A DNA stretch of 64,000 nt from assembly GCA_029961685.1 (NCBI GenBank), contig JARWKL010000004.1:17358348-17422347 (forward strand), given 5' to 3'. Positions 15,162 through 27,006 of this stretch are shown here, in pieces. The notes beneath the pieces are model-generated. The model worked only from the letters and a program-made list of their open reading frames with translations, ran no database searches and was not told where the DNA came from. Source of the DNA: Aristolochia californica. Lineage: Eukaryota; Streptophyta; Magnoliopsida; Piperales; Aristolochiaceae. Position numbers and translations under genes: made by a program. Positions within the stretch are counted from its first letter, which is position 1, and each line of letters opens with the position of its first letter.

Positions 15162-15449
15162 TTTTTCCCAACTATTGCAAAACGTAATATATAAAAACTA
15201 AAAAGAGTTTACAATCCCTATAAATTACAGATATATTTTGGAATTATCTCTCTCTACATTTGTGCATTGTGCATTTCCATTTTAGGTGTATAACTTTTTC
15301 TTAAACAGAAACTTGACTTTTCACTTTACCTTCATCTTGTAAACAAAAAAGAGATAAAAGGCAAACAGATCACAAAAAAAAAAAAAAATTTAAGAGTTTA
15401 TGCAAGGAAAAAATTTAAAGCAATATCAAATGTAAGTAAAGAAAATATA

Positions 15450-15475
15450 ATCACACACCACAAGTGTACGTGCGG
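15450..15475. other. Deletion scar in inverted V1 monomer (about 250 bp lost)
   Basis: Forward CACACACCACAA joins GTGTACGTGCGGGG. The whole stretch from ATGAACACAAAAG through the GGATCC anchor to CTCAAGTG is missing. The GTGCGG patch is also expanded by extra G. Confidence 0.75.
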
Positions 15476-18400
15476 GGGGGTATTTACCCGAGTCAAACAA
15501 GCCATTATTTTGCCCATTTAAAAAAAGTTGACCTAAAGATCATAGATGATTGTAAAGTGAATTATCATGTGTAACAGGCTATATATTTGTAAGGAATGAC
15601 TTATGGATTGGGAGCCAATAGTAAGCTAAAAATCCACCTCCTCCCTCTTTTCCCGATGATTGCAAAACCTAATATATAAAAACTAAAAAGAGTTTAAAAT
15701 CCCTAAAAATTAGAAAAGTTTTTGGAATTATCTCTCTCTACATTCGTGCATTGTGCATTTCCATTTTAGATGTATACTTTTTTCTTAAATTAAAACTTGA
15801 GTTTTCACTTTTCCTTCATCTTGTAAGAAAAAAAGAGATAAAAGGCAAATGGATCACAACAAAATGAATATTTTAGAGTTTAAGTATGGAGAAAATTTTA
15901 AACTATAACAAATACAAGTCAAGAAAATTTATTCACACACCACAAATGAACACAAATGTTTTGTCATCCAAGTTTCATAAATTCCACTAGTTAAACCCTA
16001 ATAGCTTGAAAATTTATAAGAAAGGGATTTTTCTACACATGTTTTAAAAAAAGAACATGCATGCTTGAAATATGTTAAAGATGCAAACGACCTAAGGATC
16101 CAAACCTTTTAAAGATAAAAACAAACACTCATTAAATTCTCAAGTGAATGTGCGATGGGATATTTACCCGAGTCAAACAAGCCACTATTTTGCCCATTTA
16201 CAAAGTACTGACCTAACAATCATAGATGATTGTAAAGTGATCTATCATGCATAACGGGCTATATTTTTTTAAGGAATGACTTATGGGTTGAGAGTCAACA
16301 CTCAGTTAAAAATCCCCCGCCCCCCTATTTTGTCGACGATTGAAAAACCTAATATATAAAAACTAAAAAGAGTTTAAAATCCCTAAAAATTATAGACACT
16401 ATTTGGAATTATCACTCTCTATATTTTTACATTGTGCAATTTCATTTTAGATGTATATGTTTTTCTTAAATCAAAACTTGAGTTTTCACTTTCCTTTCAT
16501 CTCGTCAACAAAAAAGAGATAAAAGGCAAATAGATCACAACAAAATGAAAATTTTAGAGTTTTTGTATGGAAATATTTTAAAGCAATAACAAATGTAAGT
16601 AAAGAAAATTTATTCACACACCATAAATGAACACTAAAGTTTTGTTTTCCATGTTTTAAAAAATGGATATGCATGCTGGAAACATGTTATAAATGCAAAT
16701 GACCTATGGATCCAAACATTTTAAAGAGAATATAAAACTCTCATTAAATTCTCAAGTGAACGTGTGGTGGGCTATTTACCAGAGTCAAACAAGCCATTAT
16801 TTTGCCCATTAAGAAAAAGATGACCAAAAAATCGTAGAAGATTGTAAACTGATTTATCAAGCGTAACGGGCTATATTTTGTAAGGAATGACTTATGGATT
16901 GGGATTCAACACTCAGTTAAAAATTTCCCGCCTCCCCCTTTTCCCGACGATTGCAAAACCTTATATATAAAAACTAAAAAGATTTTACAATCCCTAAAAA
17001 TTACAGACAATTTTTGGAATTATCTCTCTTTACATTTTTGCATAGTGCATTTCCATTTTAGATGTATACTTTTTTCTCAAAAAAAAACTTGAGTTTTCAC
17101 TTTCCCTTCATCTCGTAAACAAAAAAGAGATAAAAGGCAAATAGATCACAGCAAAATGAAAATTTTAGAGTTTATGTAAGGAAACATAACATATGTAAGT
17201 CAAGAAAATTTATTCACAAACCACTAATGAACACAAAACTTTCCTTATCCAAGTCTGGGAAATTCCACTAGTTCAACCCTAATACCTTGGAATTTTATAA
17301 GAAACATATTTTTATACACATGTTTTAAAAAATGGATATACATGCTTGAATCAAGTTCAAGATGAAAATTACCTTCGGATCCAAACCTTTTAAAGAGAAT
17401 AACAAACGCTCATTAAATTCTCAAGTGAACGTGCGGTGGGATATTTACCCAAGTCAAGCAAGCCATTATTTTGCCATTTACAAAAAGCTGACCTAACAAT
17501 CATAGATGAGTGTAAAGTGATTTATCATGCGTAATGGGATATATTTTTGTAAGGAAAGACTTATGGATTGGGAATCAACACTCAGTTAAAAATCCTCCAC
17601 CTGGCCCTTTTCCCGACGATTGCAAAACCGTTATTTCTCTCTACATTTATGCATTGTGCATTTACATTTTATATGTATACTTTTTTCTTAAATCAAAACT
17701 TGGGTTTTCATTGTCCCTTCATCCTATAAACAAAAAAGAGAGAAAAGGCAAATAGATCACAACAAATTGAAAATTTTAGCGTTTATGTATAGAAAAATAA
17801 AAAATGTAAGTAAAGAAAATTTATTAACACACCACAAATGAACACAAAAGTTTTTCTATCCAAGTTTTGGAAATTCCACTTGTTCAACCCTAATACCTTG
17901 GAATTTTATAAGAAAGAGATTTTTCTACACATGTTTTAAAAAATTGATATGCATGTTTGAAATATGTTAAAGAAGCAAATTACCTTTGGATCCAAACCTT
18001 TTAAACAGAATAACAAACGCTCATTAAATTCTCAAGTGAACGTGCGGTGGGATATTTACCCGAGTCAAACAAGCCATTATTTTGCCAATTTACAAAAAGC
18101 TGACCTATCGACCATAGTTGATAGTAAAGTGATTTACAATGCATAACAGGCTGTATTTTTGTAAGGTATGACTTATTGATTGGGAGTCAACCCTCAGTTA
18201 AAAATCCCCGCCTCCCCCTTTTCCCGACAATTGCAAAACCTCATATACAAAAACTAAATAGAGTTTACAATCCCTAAAAATTACAGACACTTTTTGGAAT
18301 TATAGCCCGTTACGCATGATAAATCACTTTAAAATCATCTATGACCGTTAGGTAGGCTTTTTTTAAATGGGCAAAACAATGGCCTATTTGACTCGGGTAA

Positions 18401-18904
18401 ATATCCCACTGCACGTTCACTTGAGAATTTAATGTGCGTTTGTTATTCTCATTAAAAGGTTTGGATGCATCTTTAACATATTTCAAACATGCATATCATT
18501 TTTTTAAACATGTGTAGAAAAATCCCTTTCATATAAAATTCCAAGCTATTAGGGTGGAACTAGAGGAATTTCCTAACTTGGATAACAAAACTTTGGTGTT
18601 CATTTGTGGTGTGTGAATAAATTTTCTTTACTTACATTTTTTATTGCTTTAAATTTTTTCAATACATAAACTCTAATATTTTTATTTTGTTTTCAACTAT
18701 TTACCTTTTATCTCTTTTTTGTTTACGAGATTAAGAGAAAGTGAAAACTCTAGTTTTGATTTGAGAAAAAAAGTATACATCTAAAATGGAAAAGCACAAT
18801 GCACCAAATATAGAGAGAGATAATTCAAAAAAGTGTCTGTAACATTTAGGGATTGTAAACTCTTTTTAGTTTTTATATATAAGTTTTTGAAATCATGGGG
18901 AAAT

Positions 18905-18916
18905 GGGGGGGGGGGG
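18905..18916. repeat. 12-G homopolymer at satellite G patch
   Basis: A run of 12 G replaces the usual GGGGGAGGCGGGGG patch of the reverse-orientation monomer. Confidence 0.9.
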
Positions 18917-19244
18917 TGGATTTTCGACTTAGTATTGACTCCCAATCCATAAGTCATTCCTTAAAAAAATATAGCCCGTAACCCATGATAAATCACTTTA
19001 AAATCATGTATAATCGTTAGGTTACCATTTTGTTAATGGGCAAAATAATGGCTTGTTTGACTCGAGTAAATATCCCACCGCACGTACACTTGAGAATTTA
19101 ATGAACGTATTTTTTCTCTTTAAAAGGTTTGGATCCATAGGTCATTTGCATCTTAATCAAGTTTCAAGCATGCATATCCATTTTTTAAAACATGTGTAGA
19201 AATATCTATTTCGTATAACATTCCAAGTCATTAGGGTTGAACTA

Positions 19245-19275
19245 GTGGAATTTCCAAAACTAAAGTTTTGATTTA
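19245..19275. other. Deletion scar in V1 monomer (about 190 bp lost)
   Basis: GGAATTTCCAAAAC joins TAAAGTTTTGATTTAAG directly, omitting the CTTGGATAAC, ACTTACATTTG and GATGAAGGG stretches. A second loss of about 30 bp, removing TTTTTAACTGAGTGTTGACTCCC, lies close by near 19,430. Together they explain the 485-bp anchor spacing. Confidence 0.7.
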
Positions 19276-22200
19276 AGAAAAAATGAAATATCAAAAAAGG
19301 ATATGCCCAATGCACAAATGTAGAGTGAGATAATTCCAAATTGTGTCTATAATTTTTAGGGATTGTAAACTCTTTTTAGTTTTTACATATAAGGTTTTGC
19401 AATCGTTGGGAAATGGGGGAGGTTGGGGAATCCATAAGTCATTCCTTACAAAAATATAGCCCGTTACGCATGATAAATCACTTTACAATCATCTATTATC
19501 GTTAGGCCATCTTTTAGTAAATGGGCAAAATAAGGCTTGTTTGACTCGCATAAATATCCCACCGCATGTACACATGAGAATTTAATGAGCGTTTGTTATT
19601 CTCTGTAGAAGGTTTGGATCAAAAGGTCATTTGAATCTTTAACATGTTTCAATCATGCATATCCATTTTTTAAAACATTTGTATAAAAATCTCTTTCTTA
19701 TAAAATTCCAATCAATTAGGGTTGAACTAGTAGAATTTTGAAAACTCTGATAACAAAACATTTTTGTTTATTTGTGGTGAGTGAATAAATTTTCTTTACT
19801 TACAGATGTTATTGCTTTAAATTTTTTCCATACATCAACTCTAAATTTTTTTATTTTGTTGTTATCTTTTTGCCTTTTATCTTTTTTTTTGTTTACGAGA
19901 TGAACGGAAAGTGAAAACTCAAGTTTTGATTTAAGAAAAAATTAAACAAAAAAATGGAAATGCACAATTCACAAATGTAGAGAGAGATAATTCCAAAAAG
20001 TGTCTGTAATTTTTAGGGATTGTAAACTCTTTCTAGGTTTTATTTATTAGGTTTTCCAATCGCCGAGAAAAGGGGAGGCCGGGGATTTTTAACTGAGTGT
20101 TGATTCCCAATCCAAAAGTCATTTCTGACAAAAATATAGCAAATTACGCTTGATAAATGACTTTACAATGATCTATGTTAATTTGGTCAACTTTTTGTAA
20201 ATGGGCAAAATAATGGCTTGTTTGACTCGGGTAAATATCCCAGCACACGTTCACTTGCGAATTTAATGAGCGTTTGTTATTCTCTTGAAAAGGTTTGGAT
20301 CCATAGGTGATTTTCATATTGAACATGTTTCAAGCATGCATATCCCTTATTTAAAACATGTGTAGAAAAATCCCATTCTTTTAAAACTCCAAGCTATTAG
20401 GGTTGAACTAGTGTAATTTCCCGAACTTGGACAAAAAATCTTTTGTGTTCATTTGTGGTATTTGAATAAATTTTATTTACTTACATTTGTTATTTTTCCA
20501 TACATAAACTCTAAAATTTTCATTTTTTTGTGATCTGATTTCCTTTTATCTCTTTTTTTTTACGAGATGAAGGGAAAGTGAAAACTCAAGTTTTGTATTA
20601 AGAAAAAAGTATACATCTAAAATGAAAATGCACAATGAATTAATGTAAAGAGAGATAATTCTGAAAAGTGTTTGTATTTTTAAGGGATTGTAAACTCTTT
20701 TTAGTTTGTATATATAAGGCTTTGCAATTGTCGGGAAAAGGGGGAGGCAAGAGATTTTTAACTCAGTGTTGACTCCCAATCCATAAGTCATTCCTTACAA
20801 AAAATATAGCCTGTTACACATGATAAATCACTTTACAATCATCTAGCATCGTTACATCAGCTTTTTGTAAATGGGCAAAATAAAGGCTTGTTTGACTCGG
20901 GTTAATATCCCATCGCGTGTTCACTTGAGAATTTAATGAGCGTTTGTTAGTCTCTTTAAAAGGTTTGGCATGCATATCCATTTTTTAAAACATGTGTAAA
21001 AAAATCCCTTTCTTATAAAATTCCAAGCTATTAGGGTTGATCTAGTGGAATTTCCCAAACTTGGATAAAAAAAATTTTGTGTTCATTTGTGGTGTGTCAA
21101 TAAATTTTCTTTATTTAGATTTGTTATTGCTTTAAATTTTTTCATACAAGAACTCTGAAATTTTCATTTTGTCATGATCTATTTGCCTTTTATCTCTTTT
21201 TTGTTTACGGGATGAAGGGAAAGTAAAAACTCAAGTTTTGATTTAAGAAAAAAGTATACAACTAAAATGGAAATGCACAATGCACTAATGTAGAGAGAGA
21301 TAATTCCATAAAGTGACTGTAATTTTTAAGGAATGTAAACTCTTTTTAGTTTTTATATATTTGGTTTTGTAATCGTCGGGAAAAGGGGGAGGCGAGGGAT
21401 TTTTAATTAAGTGTTAACTCCTCATCCTTAAGTCATTCCTTACAAAAATAAAGCAAATTACGCATGATAAATCACTTTACAATCATCTATGATCTTTAGG
21501 TTAGGTTTTTATAAATGCACAAAATAATGGCTTGTTTGACTCTGGTAAAAATCCCAGCGCACGTTCACTTCAGAATTTAATGAGCATTTGTTATTCTCCT
21601 TAAAAGATTTGGATCCATATGTCATTTGCGGTTTTAACTTGTTTCAAGCATGGATATCCATTTTTTAAAACATGTGTAGAAAAATCCCTTTCTTATAAAA
21701 TTCAAAGCAATTAGGGTTTTACTAGTGGAATTTCCCAAACTTGGATAACAAAACTGTTGTATTCATTTGTGCTGTGTGAATAAATTTTCTTTTCTTACAT
21801 TTTTTATTGCATTAATTTTTTTCCATACATAAACTCAAAAATTTTCATTTTGTTGAGATCTATTTGCCTTTTATGTCTTTTTGTTTATGAGATGAAGGGA
21901 AAGTGAAAACTAAAGTTTCAATTAAAGAATAAAGTATACATCTAAAACGGAAATGCACAATGCACAAATTTAAAGAGAGATAATTCCAAAAAGTGTATGT
22001 AATTTTAGGGATTGTAAACTCTTTTTAGTTTTTATATATTAGGTTTTGCAATTGAGGGGAAAAGGGGGATGGGGAGGATTTTTAACTGAGTGTTGACTCC
22101 CAATCCATAAGTCATTCCTTACAAAAATATAGGCCGTTACACATGATAAATCACTTTACAATCATCTATGATCGTTAGGTCAGCTTTTTCTAAATGGGCA

Positions 22201-24094
22201 AAATAATAGCTTGTTTGACTCGGGTAAATATCCCACCGCACGTTCACTTGAGAATTTCATGAGTGTTTGTTATTCTCTTTAAATGGTTTGGATCCATAGC
22301 TCATTTGCATCTTTAACATGTTTCAAGCATGCATACCCATTTTTTAAAACATGTGCAGAAAAATATTTTTCTTATAAAATTCCAACCTATTAGGGGGTAA
22401 CTAGTGGAATTTCCCAAACACGATAACAATACTTTTGTGTTCATTTATGGTGTGTGAATAAATTTTATTAGTTTAATTGGTTATTGCTTTAAATTTTTTC
22501 CATACATAAACTCTAAAATTTTCATTTTTTTCGTGATGGATTTGCCTTTTATCTCTTTGTTGTTTACTAGATGAAGGTTAAGTGAAAACTCAAGTTTTGA
22601 TTTAATAAAATATGATACATCTAAAATGGAAATGCACAGTGCACAAATGTAGAGAAAGATAATTCCAAAATATGTCTGTAATTTTTAGGGATTGTAAAAT
22701 ATTTTTAGTTTTTATGTATTAGGTTTTGCAATCATCGAGAAAAGGTAGACGCGGGGGAGTTTTAACTGAGTGTTGGCTGCCAATCCTAAAGTCATTCTTT
22801 ACATAAATATAGCCTTTTACATATGATAAATTACTTTACAATCATCTATGATTGTTAGGTCAGCTTTTTGTAAATGGGCAAAATAATGACCTATTTGACT
22901 CGGGTAAAACTCTCACCGCATGTTCACTTGAGAATTTAATGATCATTTGTTATTCTCATTGAATGGTTTGGGTCCATGGGTCATTTGCATATTTAACATA
23001 TTTCAAGCATGCATATCCATTTTTAAAAACATGTGTAGAAAAATCCATTTCTTATAAAATTCCAAGCTACTAGGGTGGAACTAGTGTATTACCAAAACTT
23101 GGATAACAAAACTTTTGTGTTCATTTGTGGTGTGTGAATAAATTTTCTTTACTTACATTAGTTATTGCTTAACATAAACTCAAAATTTCCATTTTGTTGT
23201 GATCTATTTGCCTTTTAACTATTTTTTTTTCGAGATGAAGGGAAAGTGAAAACCCCAGTTTTGATTTCATAAAAAAGTAAACATCTAAAATGGAAATCCA
23301 CAATGCACAAATGTAGAGAGAGATAATTCCAAAAAGTGTCCACAATTTTTAAGGATTGTAAACTCTTTTTAGTTTTTATATATATTTGGTTTTGCAATCA
23401 TCGGAAAAGGGGAGGCAGTAGATTTTCAACTGACTTTTGGCTCCCAATCCTTAAGTCATTCCTTAGAAAAATATAGCCTGTTACACATGACAATTCACTT
23501 TACAATCATCTCTGAATTTTTGGCCAGCTTTTTGTCAATGGGAAAAATAATGGCTTGTTTGACTCGAGTAATTATCTCACCACACGTTCACTTGATAATT
23601 TAATGAGCATTTGTTATTCTCTTTAAGAGGTTTGGATCCATAGGTCATTTGCATCTTTACCATGTTTCAAGCATGCATATCCATTTTTTAAAACATGCCT
23701 AGAAAAATCTCTTTCTTATAAAATTCCAAGCTATTAGGGTTGAACTAGAGGAATTTCTCAAACATGGATAACAAAAGTTTTGCGTTAATTTTTTATGTGT
23801 GAAATAATTTTTATTTACTTACATTTTTTATTGTTTTAAATTTTTTCCATATATAAACTCTTAAATTTTCATTTTGTTGTGATCTATTTGCTTTTTATGT
23901 CTTTTTCGTTGACGAGATCAAAGGAAAGTGAAAACTCAAGTTTTGATTTAAGAAAAATATATACATAAAAAATGGAAAGGCATAACACACAAATGTAGTG
24001 AGAGATAATTCCAAACGTGTCTGTAATTTTTAGGGATTTTAAACCCTTTTTAGTTTTTATGTATTAGGTTTTGAAATCTTCAGGTAAAGGGGGA

Positions 24095-24096
<2 letters not shown>

Positions 24097-24133
<37 letters not shown>
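24097..24133. repeat. 37-nt uninterrupted G homopolymer
   Basis: The monomer G patch is replaced by 37 consecutive G. Directly after it, GATTTTTAAATG leads straight to TCATTCCTTAC, so about 25 bp normally holding TGAGTGTTGACTCCCAATCC are gone. This is the longest homopolymer in the window and a place where the assembled length may be unreliable. Confidence 0.9.
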
Positions 24134-24134
<1 letters not shown>

Positions 24135-26782
24135 TTTTTAAATGTCATTCCTTACAAAAATATATCCCATTATGCATGATAAATCACTTTACAATCATCT
24201 ATGATCGTTAGGTCTGGTTTTTTTAAATGGGCAAAATAATGGCTTCTTAGACTCAAGTAAATATCCCACTGTACCTTCACTTGAGAATTTAATGAGCGTT
24301 TGTTATTCTCTTTAAAAGGTTAGGATCCATAGGTCATTTTCATCTTGAACATGTATCAAGCATACATATCCATTTTATAAAACATGTGTAGAAAAATCCC
24401 TTTTTTATAAAATTCCAAGCTATTAGGGTTGAACTAGTGGAATTTCCCAAACTTCGATATCAAATCTTTTGTGTTCATTTGTGGTGTGTGAATAAATTTT
24501 CTTTAGTTACATTTGTTATTGCTTTAAATTTTTTCCATACATAAACAGTAAAATTTTACTTTTGTTGTGATTTATTTGCCTTTTATCTCTTTTTTGTTTA
24601 CGAGATGAAGGGAAAGTTAAAACTAGTGTTTTGATTTAACAAAAAAGTATAAATATAAAATGGAAATGCACAATGCACAAATGCAAAGAGAGATAATTCC
24701 AAAAAGTGTCAATAATTTATAGGGATTGTAACCTCTCTTTAGTTTTTATATATTAGGTTTTGCTATCGTCAGGAAAAGGGGGAGGCAGGGGATTTTTAAC
24801 TGACTGTTGACTCCCAATCCATAAGTCATTCTTTAAAAAAATTTAGATCGTTACACATGATAAATCACTTTACAATCATCTATGATCGTTAGGTCAGCTT
24901 TTTGTAAATGGGCAAAATAATGCTTTGTTTGACTCGGGTAAATATCCCACCGTAGGTTCACTTGAGAATTTAATGAGCATTTGTTATTCTCTTTAAAAGG
25001 ATTGGATCCATAGGTCATTGGCATCTTTAACATGTTTCAAGTATGCCTGTCCATTTTTTAAAACATGTGTATAAAAATCCCTTTCTTATTAAATTCCAAG
25101 CAATTAGGGTTGTACAAGTGGAATTTTCCAAACTTTGATAAAAAAACTGTTGTATTCATTTGTGTTGTGTGAATAAATTTTCTTTACTTATTTTTTATAA
25201 CTTTAAATTTTTTCCATACATAAACCCTAAAATTTTCATTTTGTTGTGATCTATTTGCCTTTTATCTCTTTTTGTTTTATGAGATAAAGGGAAAGTGAAA
25301 ACTCAAGTTTTGATTTATGAAAAAAGTATACATCTAAAATGGAAATACACAATGCACAAATGTAGAGAGAGATAATTCCAAAAAGTGTCCGTAATTTTTA
25401 GGGATTGTAAACTCTTTTTGTTTTTATATACAAGGTTTTGAAATCATCGGGAAAAGGGGGAGGTGGGGGATTTTTTACTGAGTGTTGACTCCCAATCCAT
25501 AAGTCATTCCTTACAAAAATATAGCCCAATACACATGATAAATAACTTTACTGTCATCTTTGATTGTTAGGCCATCATTTTTGTAAATGGGAAAAATAAT
25601 GACTTGTTTGACTCGGGTAAATATCCCACCGCACTTACACTTGAAAATTTAATGAGCATTTTTTATTCTCTTTAAAAGGTTTGGATCCATAGGTCATTTG
25701 CATCTTTAACATGTTTTAAGCAGGCATAACTAATTTTTAAAACTTGTGTAGACAAATCTCTTTCATATAAAATTCCAAGCCATTAGGGTTGATCTACTGG
25801 AATTTCCCAAACATGGATCACAAAAATTTTGCGTTCATTTGTGGTGTGTGAATAAATTTTATTTACATACATTTTAAGTTTTTTCCATACATAAACTATA
25901 AAATTTTCATTTTGTTGTGATCTGTTTGCCTTTTATCTCATTTTTGTTTGCGAGATGAAGGGAAAGTGAAAACTAAAGTTTTGATTTAAGAAAAAAATAT
26001 ACATCTAAAATGGTAATGCCCAATGCTCAAGTGTTGAGAGAGATAATTCCAAAAAGTGTCCGTATATTTTAGGGATTGTAAACTCTTTTTAGTTTTTATA
26101 TATTAGGTTTTGAAATAGTCGGGAAAAGGAGGGGCGGGGAATTTTCAACTGAGTGTTGACTCCCAATCCATAAGTCATTCCTTACAAAAATATATCTTGT
26201 TACGCTCGATAAATCACTTTACAATCATCTATGATTGTTAGGCCACCATTTTGTAAATGGGCAAAAAATTGATTGTTTGACTCAGGGAAATATCCCATCG
26301 CACGTACACTTGAGAATTTAATGAGCGTTTGTTTTTCTCTTTAAAAGATTTGGATCCATAGGTCATTTGCATCTTTAATATGTTTCAAGCATGTATATCC
26401 ATTTTTTAAAACATGTGTAGAAAAAACTCTTTCTTATAAAATTCCAAGCTATTAGGGTTAAACTAGTGGAATTTCCCAAATATGAATAACAAAACTTTTG
26501 TGTTCATTTGTGGTTTGTGAAAATTTTCTATACTTACATTTGTTATTTCTTTATATTTTTTCCATACATAAACTCTAAAATTTTCATTTTGTTGGGAGCT
26601 ATTTGCTTTGAATCTCTTTTTTGTTTACGAGATGAAGGGAAAGTGAAAACTAAATTTTTGATTTAAGAAAAAAGTATACTTCTAAAATGGAAATGCACAA
26701 CGCACAAATGTGGAGAGAGATAATTCCAAAAAGTGTTTTTAATTTTTAGGGATTTTAAACTCTTTTTAGTTTTTATATTAAA

Positions 26783-27006
26783 GGTTTTACAATTGTCGGG
26801 AAAAGGGGAGGTGGGGGATTTTTAACTGACTGTTGACTCCCAATCCATAAGTCATTCCTTAAAAAAATATAGCCCGTTACGCATGATAAATCACGGTTTT
26901 ACAATCCTTGGGAAAAGGGGGAGGTGGGGGATTTTTAATTGACTGTGGACTCCCAATCCATTAGTCATTCCTTACAAAAATATAGCCCTTTACGTATGAT
27001 AAATCA
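26783..27006 (-). repeat. 112-bp internal tandem duplication in a V1 monomer
   Basis: The segment from GGTTTTACAATTGTCGGG to GCATGATAAATCAC (26783-26894) is followed directly by a second diverged copy starting GGTTTTACAATCCTTGGG (26895 to about 27006). The normal array order then continues. The duplicated part contains the G patch and the TCCCAATCC segment, giving this monomer two G patches. Confidence 0.85.

Larger units (their letters stand above)
15085..18303 (+). repeat. Inverted V1 satellite segment (forward orientation)
   Basis: About five monomers run opposite to both neighbours. Forward anchors GGATCCAAAC lie near 16097, 16708, 17377 and 17988; the first monomer lost its anchor by deletion. 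At the left end a reverse-orientation CACAAATG joins a forward TTTTGTAAGGAATGA. At the right end a forward CTTTTTGGAATTAT joins a reverse TATAGCCCGTTACGC, with TAT (18301-18303) shared by both. All V1 diagnostic forms are present, for example GATTTATCATGCGTAACGGG. Flipping the segment back rejoins CTTACAAAA to TATAGCCC and CACAAATG to ATAATTCC, both almost exactly the monomer order. This therefore looks like an inversion in place rather than an insertion from elsewhere. Confidence 0.92.

Noticed and set aside
15085..18303. Inverted segment as an independent transposon
   Set aside because: It consists only of V1 satellite, has no terminal repeats or target duplication, and fits as a flipped piece of the surrounding array.
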